From: Bermanella sp034112325
GTDB lineage: Bacteria > Pseudomonadota > Gammaproteobacteria > Pseudomonadales > Oceanobacteraceae
DNA: 32,288 nt
NCBI GenBank assembly: GCA_034112325.1
Contig: JAWUVO010000067.1
Span: 1-32,288 of the forward strand
Direction: 5' to 3'
The notes below the pieces were generated by a model. That model was not told the DNA's origin, made no database searches, and worked only from the letters and a program-made list of their open reading frames with translations. Position numbers and translations under genes: made by a program. This document shows positions 1-7,945 of this stretch, piece after piece (within the stretch, counting starts at the first letter, position 1; each line of letters begins with the position of its first letter).

Positions 1-191
1 GTAGTTATCTCGGTGGCTAGCGACATATCAGCGGCCATTTCCTCTTCGCTTTTCATTACGTCTATATAGTCACATACAACACATTCGCGGGTTTCACGAC
101 CTTCGTCGTTTTTGTACATGACCAATTTATCCATTTCTGAACATTTTGGGCACACCGCACCTGCGATAAAGCGTTTGTTCGATTTAAACAT
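1..191 (-). CDS. yheV: YheV-family zinc-ribbon protein (C-terminus cut by window edge)
   Basis: The reading frame starts with ATG at 189-191 on the minus strand and runs off the left edge, so only about 63 residues are visible. It begins MFKSNKRFIAGAVCPKCSE and has two Cys pairs, CPKC and CVVC, about 25 residues apart. This is the four-cysteine zinc-ribbon layout of the small YheV family (usually under 80 residues). The function of the family is unknown; a structural zinc site is inferred from the cysteines. It lies downstream of prlC on the same strand, with a 129-base gap that contains a strong hairpin. Nothing indicates that it is broken other than the window edge. Confidence 0.8.
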   Translation of the reverse strand, partial: MFKSNKRFIAGAVCPKCSEMDKLVMYKNDEGRETRECVVCDYIDVMKSEEEMAADMSLATEIT

Positions 192-246
192 AATGATGAC
201 TCGATGAAGCTGATTTAGATAATTTTAGCAAAATAATAGAAGGCGC

Positions 247-278
247 ACTAATTAACGGTGGTGACGCCGCTAATTAGT
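247..278. repeat. 32-nt intergenic hairpin between prlC and yheV
   Basis: Outer arms ACTAATTA and TAATTAGT (8 bp) are followed, after one A/C mismatch, by inner arms CGGTG and CGCCG, which pair with one G-U wobble. They close on a GTGA tetraloop when read on the plus strand, or TCAC on the minus strand. No T-run follows on the minus strand, which is the transcribed strand here, so it is not a textbook intrinsic terminator. It could be an mRNA 3'-end or processing element for prlC, or a protein-binding palindrome. Confidence 0.5.
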
Positions 279-320
279 ATAATCGAATTGGCCTTATTCG
301 GTTTTACCGTATATAAAAAC

Positions 321-2372
321 TTATTTAATACCACAATGCCTTAATAAGGCATCAACCTTTGGTTCGCGGCCACGGAAGTTCTTGAACAATTCGGCTGCAT
401 CTAGTTCGCCACCACGACTGAGTATTTCATTAAAGAAAGATTGTCCGGTTTCTTTATTAAATATTCCTTCTTCTTCAAAACGGCTAAACGCATCGGCACT
501 TAGCACTTCGGCCCACTTGTAGCTGTAATAACCTGCGCTGTATCCGCCGGCAAATATGTGACTAAAGCTGTGCTGGAAGCGATTAAATTCAGGTACCGGA
601 ATGACAGATATGGTGTTGCGTATATCGTTCAACACATCTTGAACAGGCACAGGCGCATCTGGGTTGTAGTTTAAATGCATTTTAAAATCGAATAATGAAA
701 ACTCTAACTGACGGATCATCATGATGGCAGTTTGAAAGTTCTTGGCCGCTAACATTTTATCCAAAAGATCTTTTGGCAAAGGCTCACCAGTGTCCACGTG
801 ACCACTTATAAAGGCCAGTGCTTCAGGTTCCCAGCACCAGTTTTCTAAAAACTGACTTGGTAATTCTACTGCGTCCCAAGCCACGCCATTAATACCGCTA
901 ACCGCTGCAGTATTTACCTTGGTTAGCATATGGTGAATACCGTGACCAAATTCATGGAACAAGGTAGTAAGTTCGTTGTGATTTAACAATGCAGGCTTAT
1001 CACCTACCGGCGGAGTAAAGTTGCATACCAGATAGGCCACTGGTACCTGGGCTTCACCATTGGCTTTAGTGCGTCGAACTCGACATTCGTCCATCCAAGC
1101 GCCACCGCGTTTTTTAGCCCGTGCGTACAGGTCTAAATAAAACTGTGCGATTAACTGGCCATCTTTTTTAATACTGAATAATTTTGCGTCGGCATGATAA
1201 ATATCACCGTTTTCCACAGAGGCTTCAGTATTTTCTTCTACCGTAACATCGAATAAACGATTGACCACTTCAAATAATCCAGACAATGCTTTTGGCGCTG
1301 GAAAGTAGGGCTTAATTTCTTCTTGGCTAACGCTGTAGCGGTCTTGTTTAAGTTTTTCACCAAAGTAGGTTACATCCCAAGCGTTGATATGGGTCTTACC
1401 AGCCGTTTCCTGCGCAAAAGCTTTTAGTTCTGAAAATTCTTGCTGGGCTTGAGATCTTGATTTCTCGGCTAGATCTTCTAAAAATCCTACCACTTGCTCT
1501 GGGCTGTCGGCCATTTTTGTGGCTAAAGAATAATGAGCAAAGCTTTCAAAACCTAATAGGTTGGCCAGTTCATGACGCAGTTTTAATATCTCGGCCATGT
1601 TGTCACTGTTATCAAATTCGCCCGCTTGCGGCCCTTGGTCTGATGCACGAGTAGCAAACGCGGTGTACATTTCTTTACGCAGGCTTTCATCGTCGCAGTA
1701 CATCATTACTGGTAGGTAGCACGGAAAGTCTAAGGTCAGAAGGTAGCCTTCTTTATCGTTTGCTTTAGCGGCTTGCTCGAAACCCTCAAGCGCAGAATCG
1801 GGAATGCCTTTTAGCTCAGCCGTATCTGTAATTAGCTTTTGCCATTTGCTGGTGGCGTCTAAAACATTTTCACCAAACTTACTGCTTAGCTCACTTAGAC
1901 GAGATTTGATTTCACCGTAACGTTGTTTTTTTTCAGCGGATAAATCCACCCCAGCTAAATGGAAATCTCGTAACCCGTTATTAATAGATTTTTGTTGGGC
2001 TAAGTCTAGTGTAGTAAATTCAGCACTGTCTTTAATCGCTTGATAGGCTTGCTGCAGGCTTTTGTTTTGCCCAAGTTCGGTACTGTAAGCCGATAGCTTA
2101 GGCAGACAGGCGTTGTAGGCATCACGCAGTTCATCGCTATTACAGACGCTGTTTAAGTGGCTTACTGGACTAAATGCCTTACTAAGCGCGTCGTCATATT
2201 CTTCTAGTTTGGCAACTAAATTGTCCCAACTAGGGTTTTGTTGTTGGCTTAATTTAGCAATAGCGCTTAGGTTGTTATCAAGATGCTTACTAATAGCCGC
2301 TTCAATATCTTCAACGTTAATGTCGTTAAATCTTGGCAATGCTTGTGGATCTGACAATGTTGCGGATGACAT
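321..2372 (-). CDS. prlC: Oligopeptidase A (M3 family metallopeptidase)
   Basis: A cytosolic zinc oligopeptidase that degrades short peptides, including cleaved signal peptides. It is 683 residues long, the normal size for PrlC/OpdA. The zinc motif HEFGH is at residues 473-477, and the downstream VELPSQFLENW segment supplies the third ligand (Glu503), as in thimet-type M3 enzymes. The C-terminal FAGGYSAGYYSYKW segment is the usual substrate-binding loop of the family. The start ATG at 2370-2372 gives the standard N-terminus (MSSATLSDPQALPRFNDI). The gene faces the gamma-carbonic anhydrase gene across a gap of about 100 bases and is followed by yheV on the same strand. All catalytic features are intact. 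Confidence 0.97.
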   Translation of the reverse strand: MSSATLSDPQALPRFNDINVEDIEAAISKHLDNNLSAIAKLSQQQNPSWDNLVAKLEEYDDALSKAFSPVSHLNSVCNSDELRDAYNACLPKLSAYSTELGQNKSLQQAYQAIKDSAEFTTLDLAQQKSINNGLRDFHLAGVDLSAEKKQRYGEIKSRLSELSSKFGENVLDATSKWQKLITDTAELKGIPDSALEGFEQAAKANDKEGYLLTLDFPCYLPVMMYCDDESLRKEMYTAFATRASDQGPQAGEFDNSDNMAEILKLRHELANLLGFESFAHYSLATKMADSPEQVVGFLEDLAEKSRSQAQQEFSELKAFAQETAGKTHINAWDVTYFGEKLKQDRYSVSQEEIKPYFPAPKALSGLFEVVNRLFDVTVEENTEASVENGDIYHADAKLFSIKKDGQLIAQFYLDLYARAKKRGGAWMDECRVRRTKANGEAQVPVAYLVCNFTPPVGDKPALLNHNELTTLFHEFGHGIHHMLTKVNTAAVSGINGVAWDAVELPSQFLENWCWEPEALAFISGHVDTGEPLPKDLLDKMLAAKNFQTAIMMIRQLEFSLFDFKMHLNYNPDAPVPVQDVLNDIRNTISVIPVPEFNRFQHSFSHIFAGGYSAGYYSYKWAEVLSADAFSRFEEEGIFNKETGQSFFNEILSRGGELDAAELFKNFRGREPKVDALLRHCGIK

Positions 2373-2472
2373 GGCTAAACCTAGAGAAAATTAAGTAGAA
2401 GTTATAAGGTTGGGGCAAACTTTACGCTTTCAAGCACTATTTAAAAGTAGTTATAAAATATTAGAGGAATAT

Positions 2473-3015
2473 ATGGCCAATTCTGTACGATCTTTTAAAG
2501 GTATGACGCCTAAATTAGGCCATAAAGTATTTGTCGATCCAATGGCCACTGTTATTGGCGATGTGACTTTGGGTGATGATTGCTCAGTTTGGCCAAACAC
2601 GGTGATTCGTGGTGACATGCATAAAATAACTGTGGGTCATCGCTGTAGTTTGCAAGATGGCTCAATTTTACACATTACGCACGCCAGCGATTTTAACCCA
2701 GGCGGTTATCCACTCACCCTAGGCGATGAAGTGACGGTAGGCCACATGGTAATGTTGCATGGCTGTACGATTGGTTCACGCGTGTTGATTGGTATGCAAT
2801 CTATGGTTATGGATGGCGCAGTAATTGAGGACAACGTGGTGCTGGGTGCAGGCTCGTTAGTTCCACCTGGGAAGGTATTAGAAAGTGGATATTTGTATGT
2901 GGGTCGTCCTGCTAAACAAGTAAGGGCATTAACTGAAAAAGAACTAAGTTTTTTCGCATATACGGCTGGTAACTATGCAAAACTGAAAGATCAGCATATT
3001 AATGAAGGTTATTAG
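2473..3015 (+). CDS. Gamma-class carbonic anhydrase family protein (YrdA-like)
   Basis: A 180-residue left-handed beta-helix protein built from hexapeptide repeats (for example VIGDVTLGDDCSVWPNTVIRG). The likely zinc histidines are in QDGSILHITH (His67 or His70) and GHMVMLHGC (His91, His96), which suggests a metal-binding gamma-carbonic anhydrase; some members show little activity in vitro. I chose the ATG at 2473 because AGAGGA lies just upstream and MANSVRSFKGMTPKLG matches the normal family N-terminus. The frame is open further upstream from 2410, but that part looks like leader. It is divergent from prlC, an arrangement also known in Pseudomonas. Confidence 0.9.
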   Translation: MANSVRSFKGMTPKLGHKVFVDPMATVIGDVTLGDDCSVWPNTVIRGDMHKITVGHRCSLQDGSILHITHASDFNPGGYPLTLGDEVTVGHMVMLHGCTIGSRVLIGMQSMVMDGAVIEDNVVLGAGSLVPPGKVLESGYLYVGRPAKQVRALTEKELSFFAYTAGNYAKLKDQHINEGY

Positions 3016-3133
3016 TGAATAATAAGTTGATAATGGTGAACACGTTCCTTTTTACACATGTACAGTAATAGTAATATAGAAATGTATTTAACCTAAAAAT
3101 CAAACAAGCCGAAAGTGCGTTCAAGGATGAGCC

Positions 3134-3979
3134 ATGTCAAATACCTTTATATTTATAATGTTGTTAGTTAGCTTATTAATACCAAGCTTTTTATATGCTA
3201 AGGACATTATCCCTAACCTAGCCCTTGCCAAAAACTTTAATAACGAGATGCAATCTCACTCTTATTGGGTGAGTGAAAAGCTAGATGGCATTCGCTGTTA
3301 TTGGGATGGCATGTCATTGGTCACGCGCAATGGCAACGTAATTCATGCACCTATTTGGTTTACTCAATTTTTTCCTAGTACAGAAATGGACGGCGAACTT
3401 TGGATAGGTCGTGGCAGCTTTCAACTATTAACTAAAATTGCGCTAGACGATAAGCCAAATGTAAAGCTATGGGAAAAAGTTTCATTTAATGTATTTGATT
3501 TACCAAGTTCTAAAGCCCCGTTCGAAATGCGCCAGCAGCAACTTAATTCTATTGTTAAAAACTCAGCTATCCCTCATTTAAAAAGCGTTAAGCAAGAAAA
3601 GATGGACAGTCTTACCAGTATTCAAGACCGATTAAAAAAGGTTGTGAGCGAAGGCGGCGAAGGATTAATGCTGCGCACTCCTGGTAGTCCATACGTGGCT
3701 GGAAGATCTGAACACTTATTAAAAATGAAAATGCGTCAAGATGCAGAAGCGCGAGTAATAGCCTATCAAGCTGGCCGTGGTAAATATAAAAATATGATGG
3801 GGGCTATTTGGGTTGAAATGGAAGACGGTGTATTATTTAAAATAGGCACAGGCTTTAGCGATCAAGATCGTAAACAGCCCCCTGTCATTGGTACCGATAT
3901 TACCTATTCATACCAAGGTTTAACCGATAGAGGTTTGCCAAGATTTGCCAGTTTTGAGCGTCAAAAACTTAAAGAATAA
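3134..3979 (+). CDS. ligE: Secreted ATP-dependent DNA ligase (LigE type)
   Basis: A minimal ATP-dependent DNA ligase of 281 residues with a Sec signal peptide (hydrophobic residues 3-20, probable cleavage after YA at about residue 22). The nucleotidyltransferase motifs are in order: motif I EKLDGIR with nucleophile Lys49, motif III MDGELWIG, motif IIIa NVFDLP, motif IV GGEGLMLR and motif V LKMKMR. A short OB-fold tail follows; there are no extra DNA-binding domains. This is the layout of the proteobacterial periplasmic Lig E group, distinct from the replicative NAD-dependent LigA. AAGGA lies 6-7 bases before the ATG. It stands alone between a 118-base gap and a strong terminator, so it is probably monocistronic. 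A role in repairing nicked extracellular or incoming DNA is inference. Confidence 0.9.
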   Translation: MSNTFIFIMLLVSLLIPSFLYAKDIIPNLALAKNFNNEMQSHSYWVSEKLDGIRCYWDGMSLVTRNGNVIHAPIWFTQFFPSTEMDGELWIGRGSFQLLTKIALDDKPNVKLWEKVSFNVFDLPSSKAPFEMRQQQLNSIVKNSAIPHLKSVKQEKMDSLTSIQDRLKKVVSEGGEGLMLRTPGSPYVAGRSEHLLKMKMRQDAEARVIAYQAGRGKYKNMMGAIWVEMEDGVLFKIGTGFSDQDRKQPPVIGTDITYSYQGLTDRGLPRFASFERQKLKE

Positions 3980-4040
3980 TAAACACTAATAATAATTTTA
4001 TCGCATACAATCTACTGATTAATATTTTTCTATAACCATA

Positions 4041-4079
4041 AAAAAACCCCGCTCAGTTAGTTAACTGAACGGGGTTTTT
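4041..4079. terminator. Bidirectional intrinsic terminator after ligE
   Basis: An A-run, then CCCCG-CTCAGTT paired with AACTGA-ACGGGG (one mismatch), then a T-run. The A-run/T-run symmetry lets it end transcripts from ligE on plus and from the gene at 4110-4748 on minus. Confidence 0.85.
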
Positions 4080-4109
4080 ATAATTACAATAAAGTAACTT
4101 TCAATACTT

Positions 4110-4748
4110 CTAACTTAAAGCCCATTCAATGCCACTGGCGTTTCCCAGGCAAGGCCATTGCTGCAATATAGGTGTTAAGTTACCTTTTTCAGCCGCTACA
4201 TAGTCTTTGAATTTTCGGCTATCGTAGCTTTTTTCGGCAGGCATCATTTTATCTACGGTACGTTGAACGCGAGCATCAAGTTGGTTTGCCAGTTCTTCGC
4301 CAACTAGTTGATGCGCAACAACGTTTGCCAGTGTCATGTCCCATGGTATTAACGGCATGCCCACTCGAGAGATATAGCGATCATTAACTTCTTCAAATAA
4401 TCGATGTGCTAAATAGGCTTCGTCCATTAATGCCATTAGTCCTAAGTGGTCATTAGGTAAAGTGGGAGGCTTGGTAAAATAATCTTCAGCCACTCTTAGA
4501 AAAGGAAATACATGATTTTCAATTCCTGCATTTTCAGATGCTTGTTTTAAAGATTCTAAAAAGTCCGGCACATGATGAATATAATCCATAGCGAATTTTT
4601 GTAGCGACGCCAATTCATTGTCTTTTTCAATTTTTAAGCGGTTTGGTAAGCTTTCGATGCGGAACTTTAAATGACGTTGTAGACAATGTGTTTTGTCTTC
4701 GTGATAAAAAGCCTGACTTATGATGGAACGTAATGTACTGACCCGCAT
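4110..4748 (-). CDS. Conserved-looking hypothetical protein, helical, 212 residues
   Basis: I do not recognise this family. The protein has no signal peptide and no membrane span, and its composition looks mainly helical. Parts rich in charged and aromatic residues (for example LAHRLFEEVNDRYISRVG and IPWDMTLANVVAHQLVGE) look conserved rather than random. The gene is credible: canonical AAGGAG lies 6 bases before the ATG, a terminator shared with ligE follows it, and base composition matches its neighbours. It appears monocistronic, with a 272-base upstream gap that separates it from the MATE gene. No catalytic motif is visible, so no function is proposed. Confidence 0.8.
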   Translation of the reverse strand: MRVSTLRSIISQAFYHEDKTHCLQRHLKFRIESLPNRLKIEKDNELASLQKFAMDYIHHVPDFLESLKQASENAGIENHVFPFLRVAEDYFTKPPTLPNDHLGLMALMDEAYLAHRLFEEVNDRYISRVGMPLIPWDMTLANVVAHQLVGEELANQLDARVQRTVDKMMPAEKSYDSRKFKDYVAAEKGNLTPILQQWPCLGNASGIEWALS

Positions 4749-5020
4749 GTGTATCTCCTTGCATGCTGTATTGGATACTTAAAAAAAGTAAAAGGGCCAA
4801 TCACATCATATTTTTATTATTTTTGGTTTGTTCTTCCAAGCTTCTAAAGTACGAAATTGAAGTCATTTCTACAACATAATCCTGTGGTTCTGTTAGAAGA
4901 TAAAACCATAAAAAACGGCTGTTAATTCTTTTTAATTGTTAGTAAAACTCAACGTATGTAAGAATAGACTAGCGACCGGTCTTTGCCAGTTTTTATGCGA
5001 TAACAAATAGAAAGTGAGCA

Positions 5021-6337
5021 TTAGTTGGCATATTTAGTTATCTGGGTGGGTAATTGGCACAATAACCAAATTGCGCGAGCTAAAAGGAATCCATACATAG
5101 CCAGCCATAGTCCGTGGTATTCCCAAAATGAAAATAAGTAGATAAGCGGTAAAAAAATAATGACTAAAGAAAATACAATGCTATTTTTCATTTGGTTAGC
5201 ACACGCCATTCCAACATAAATACCATCAAGCCAAAAGCTGGCAAATCCAGCTAAAGGTAAAAATATTAACCAAAGTGATAAAGTGTTTAAAAGTATTATT
5301 ACATCCTGCTGGCTGGTGAGTAAGGCAAAAATATGGTCGTATGAAATAGCCAGTAGTAAGGTAAATAAACTGGCTGTAATTAACGACCAAACCCCCGATG
5401 CCTTAATGATCGGTTTTAACCGTGTGTATTTTTTGTCGGCTAAAGACTGTCCCACCATAGACTCGCTGGCCACCGCAAAGCCATCTAGGGCATTACTCAT
5501 TAGCATCAATAAGTTAATAAGAATGGCATTGGCACTTAACAATGCTGTACTGTGTTGCGCGCCCTGCGCCATAAAAAACGCAAAAGTAAATAACAGTAAA
5601 AATGTTCTGATAAAAAGTTGTAAATTAAGATTCATAAATTGTTTAAATCTTTGTCGCATGCTGGGCCATGCTGACGATTGAACAATAGATTTTTTGATGG
5701 TGCTTTGAATAAAAAATATTCCTAAGACAAGTTGAAATAACTCTGCAAAATTACTTCCCCAAGCAACGCCTGCACTCAACCAATTTAACTTGTATACAAA
5801 TACATAGTTGAGTGAAGCATTTAAAATATTGGTGCTCACCAATAAAATAAGATTAATGCGAGTTAAACCTTTACCAATAAAGTATCCAATGACGACATAA
5901 TTGATTAACGTAACGGGAGCAAAATAAAAACGAATTTTTAGATACTCGGTGGTCAGTGGTGTAATGTCAGCGGCCGCCCCAATAAGCCCAACCATAAATT
6001 CAATTAGCCATGGCGCAACTATTATTAAACCTATGCCAATGGTCATGGCGAAGAGCAAGGCGCTTTGCAAAATACCACTTACTTCTATGGCTTGGTTATA
6101 GTGCCTAGCAATTAAGGCTGTGGTGCCCATGCGTAAAAATGAAAAGCTCCACATAACCATCACCAATAGGCTGCTGCCCATGGCCACAGCGGCCAAATAA
6201 CGACTATCAGATAAATGCCCTAAAATGGCGGTATCCACTAATCCCAAAAGGGGAACGGATATATTTGACAACATAACCGGCAGTGCAAGTGTCCATAAGG
6301 CGGCATGTATTGATTGTGTTTTTACGTTGGATTGCAC
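5021..6337 (-). CDS. MATE-family multidrug exporter, DinF subfamily
   Basis: An inner-membrane cation-coupled antiporter of 438 residues with about 12 hydrophobic segments in two halves, as expected for MATE. The N-terminal run LWTLALPVMLSNISVPLLGL followed by VDTAILGHL closely resembles E. coli DinF. The substrate cannot be predicted. The start is a GTG at 6335-6337 with no clear Shine-Dalgarno sequence; no better ATG lies nearby. It is divergent from the SCO gene with only 55 bases between them, so their promoters must overlap. No LexA box was recognised in that gap, so an SOS role should not be assumed. Confidence 0.92.
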   Translation of the reverse strand: MQSNVKTQSIHAALWTLALPVMLSNISVPLLGLVDTAILGHLSDSRYLAAVAMGSSLLVMVMWSFSFLRMGTTALIARHYNQAIEVSGILQSALLFAMTIGIGLIIVAPWLIEFMVGLIGAAADITPLTTEYLKIRFYFAPVTLINYVVIGYFIGKGLTRINLILLVSTNILNASLNYVFVYKLNWLSAGVAWGSNFAELFQLVLGIFFIQSTIKKSIVQSSAWPSMRQRFKQFMNLNLQLFIRTFLLLFTFAFFMAQGAQHSTALLSANAILINLLMLMSNALDGFAVASESMVGQSLADKKYTRLKPIIKASGVWSLITASLFTLLLAISYDHIFALLTSQQDVIILLNTLSLWLIFLPLAGFASFWLDGIYVGMACANQMKNSIVFSLVIIFLPLIYLFSFWEYHGLWLAMYGFLLARAIWLLCQLPTQITKYAN

Positions 6338-6392
6338 AGAATGATAGCCAATGACATTATATAAATTTTAATAGCGATTTGAGGGTTAGATT

Positions 6393-6956
6393 ATGCGCCA
6401 GTTAGTAGCAATTGTCTTTGTGATGTTGGCATCGTTGGTGGCCAGTGGATGTTCGCCATCAATGCCTGAGAGCTACCAGCCGTTACCTAAAAGCGTGCAG
6501 ATAAAAGAATTCTCTCTGTACGATCAAAACGCGCAAGCCATTACATTAAATGCACTTAAGGACCGTTGGAGCTTGGTGTTTTTTGGATTTACCTATTGCC
6601 CAGATATTTGTCCAACCACGTTGGCCGAAATTAATCGTGCAGCAAAGCTGATTACAAAAGAAAATTTACAGGTGGTGTTAATTTCGGTGGACCCAGAGCG
6701 CGATACCCCTAAGCAGCTTAAAACGTACATAGAATACTTTAATCCTAAGTTTCAAGCTTGGAGCGGTGAGAAGCCACAATTAGAGATTCTGGCAAGGCAG
6801 TTACACATATTTTTTCAAAAAAATGGTGAGGGAGAAAGCTACTTGATGGACCACAGCTCTCAAGTAGTTTTGGTTAATCCAGAGGGTGAGTACCAAGGGT
6901 ATTTTACTTCACCATTAAACCCTGACGATATGGCCGAATATATTAACTCGCTTTAA
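6393..6956 (+). CDS. SCO1/SenC family copper-chaperone lipoprotein
   Basis: A membrane-anchored thioredoxin-fold protein that helps insert copper into the CuA site of cytochrome c oxidase, or acts as a periplasmic thiol reductase. It is 187 residues long. An N-terminal hydrophobic segment ends at Cys20 (VASGC), which reads as a lipobox. The copper ligands of the family are present: Cys69 and Cys73 in FTYCPDICPTT, and His154 in LMDHSSQVV. The gene ends 9 bases before the convergent ferredoxin gene with no visible terminator. No oxidase genes are near, so the partner is not shown by context. Confidence 0.93.
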   Translation: MRQLVAIVFVMLASLVASGCSPSMPESYQPLPKSVQIKEFSLYDQNAQAITLNALKDRWSLVFFGFTYCPDICPTTLAEINRAAKLITKENLQVVLISVDPERDTPKQLKTYIEYFNPKFQAWSGEKPQLEILARQLHIFFQKNGEGESYLMDHSSQVVLVNPEGEYQGYFTSPLNPDDMAEYINSL

Positions 6957-6965
6957 GTTTAGGGC

Positions 6966-7211
6966 CTAAGCGGTCAACTTTTCGTATTTAGCTTGCAGCT
7001 GTTCTTGAGTCTCTACATTGGCAGGGTCAAGTGGTATGCAATCTACTGGACATACTAGCTGGCACTGAGGCTCATCATAATGGCCGACACATTCGGTGCA
7101 TTTAGTGGGGTCGATCTCATAGATCTCAGCCCCTTCGTAAATGGCTTCGTTTGGACATTCTGGTTCACAAACATCGCAGTTGATGCAGTCGTCGGTAATA
7201 ATTAATGCCAT
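6966..7211 (-). CDS. YfhL-type 2[4Fe-4S] ferredoxin
   Basis: An 81-residue low-potential electron carrier. Cluster one is bound by C9-x2-C12-x2-C15-x3-C19. Cluster two uses C38, C41, C50 and C54, with an eight-residue insertion between C41 and C50 typical of Allochromatium-type ferredoxins; an extra Cys58 follows. The gene lies 58 bases downstream of coaD on the same strand, the same pairing as in Pseudomonas, so it is probably co-transcribed. Redox partners are not evident from the window. Confidence 0.95.
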   Translation of the reverse strand: MALIITDDCINCDVCEPECPNEAIYEGAEIYEIDPTKCTECVGHYDEPQCQLVCPVDCIPLDPANVETQEQLQAKYEKLTA

Positions 7212-7269
7212 GGTTCTGCGCCTTTATGTTGCTCTTGATCTAATGTACCTGGATATTCTAGTTGGACAT

Positions 7270-7752
7270 CTAGCTGCGGCCAAACTTCTCAAGTAATGCT
7301 TTTTCTACCGATGGATGGACAAACTTGCCAATGTCACCACTTAATCGAGCAATTTCACGTATCAGTGTTGAGCTGATATATGAATGTTTTTCGTGGGGGG
7401 TTAAAAATACAGTCTCTACATCTGGTGCCAAAGCACGGTTCATATTGGCAAGCTGAAATTCAAATTCAAAGTCAGAAACCGCTCTCAAACCACGCAGTAA
7501 TACGTTAGCGCCCTGATCCTTTACAAAGTGAGCAAGCAGGGTGTTAAAACCCACAATCTCAACATTTGGTATATGAGCAAGAACTTCAGCCGCTAAATCA
7601 CAGCGCTGAGCCAATGGTAAAAGAGGCTTTTTGTTAGGACTTTCTGCAATGGCAACCACCACGGTATCAAACATGCGAGAAGCACGTTCTACTAGATCCG
7701 TATGACCATTAGTAATGGGGTCGAATGTACCTGGGTATATAACTTTGATCAT
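7270..7752 (-). CDS. coaD: Phosphopantetheine adenylyltransferase
   Basis: It catalyses the fourth step of coenzyme A synthesis: 4'-phosphopantetheine plus ATP gives dephospho-CoA. At 160 residues it has standard length. The nucleotidyltransferase motif YPGTFDPITNGH (His17) opens the protein, and the C-terminal HSYISSTLIREIARL segment is the second ATP-binding motif. The start is ATG at 7750-7752. It leads the pair coaD-ferredoxin and lies downstream of laoA, separated by 193 bases that include a large inverted repeat. Confidence 0.98.
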   Translation of the reverse strand: MIKVIYPGTFDPITNGHTDLVERASRMFDTVVVAIAESPNKKPLLPLAQRCDLAAEVLAHIPNVEIVGFNTLLAHFVKDQGANVLLRGLRAVSDFEFEFQLANMNRALAPDVETVFLTPHEKHSYISSTLIREIARLSGDIGKFVHPSVEKALLEKFGRS

Positions 7753-7802
7753 TAAATCTGCCTTAGGGCGGAGTAGTCATGGCGGCATAGTAATCAATTT
7801 GT

Positions 7803-7930
7803 AATGCGCACTCAACATCATTTACTAATTAAGTGGTTAAAATCTGGACTAGGCAAGCCATAAATGGGCCATGCGCAGCTAACTAGTTTATATCTAACAG
7901 ACATTATATATAAATAGTTAAGTGCGCATT
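7803..7930. repeat. 128-bp unit bounded by 14-bp inverted repeats, behind laoA
   Basis: The left arm AATGCGCACTCAAC (7803-7816) pairs with the right arm GTTAAGTGCGCATT (7917-7930) at 13 of 14 positions. The central 100 bases are AT-rich and contain a smaller hairpin with ACTAG/CTAGT arms (about 7848-7888) and a third copy of the palindrome TGCGCA at 7872-7877. The flanks TTTGT and TTAGT are similar but not identical, so a target duplication is not proven. It could be a MITE-like remnant, a large RNA stem at the lao mRNA 3' end, or a set of operator sites. Confidence 0.5.
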
Positions 7931-7945
7931 TTAGTATGAACCGTT

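Noticed and set aside
2410..2472. Upstream extension of the gamma-carbonic anhydrase frame
   Set aside because: Residues there do not resemble the family, and AGAGGA directly precedes the ATG at 2473.
4749..5020. 272-base gap tested for a small gene, RNA or terminator
   Set aside because: AT-rich with only weak imperfect hairpins and no credible frame; probably promoter region of the 4110-4748 gene.
5283..5681. 132-codon open frame antisense to the MATE gene
   Set aside because: It lies within an intact transporter gene, and its translation is low-complexity and unlike any family.
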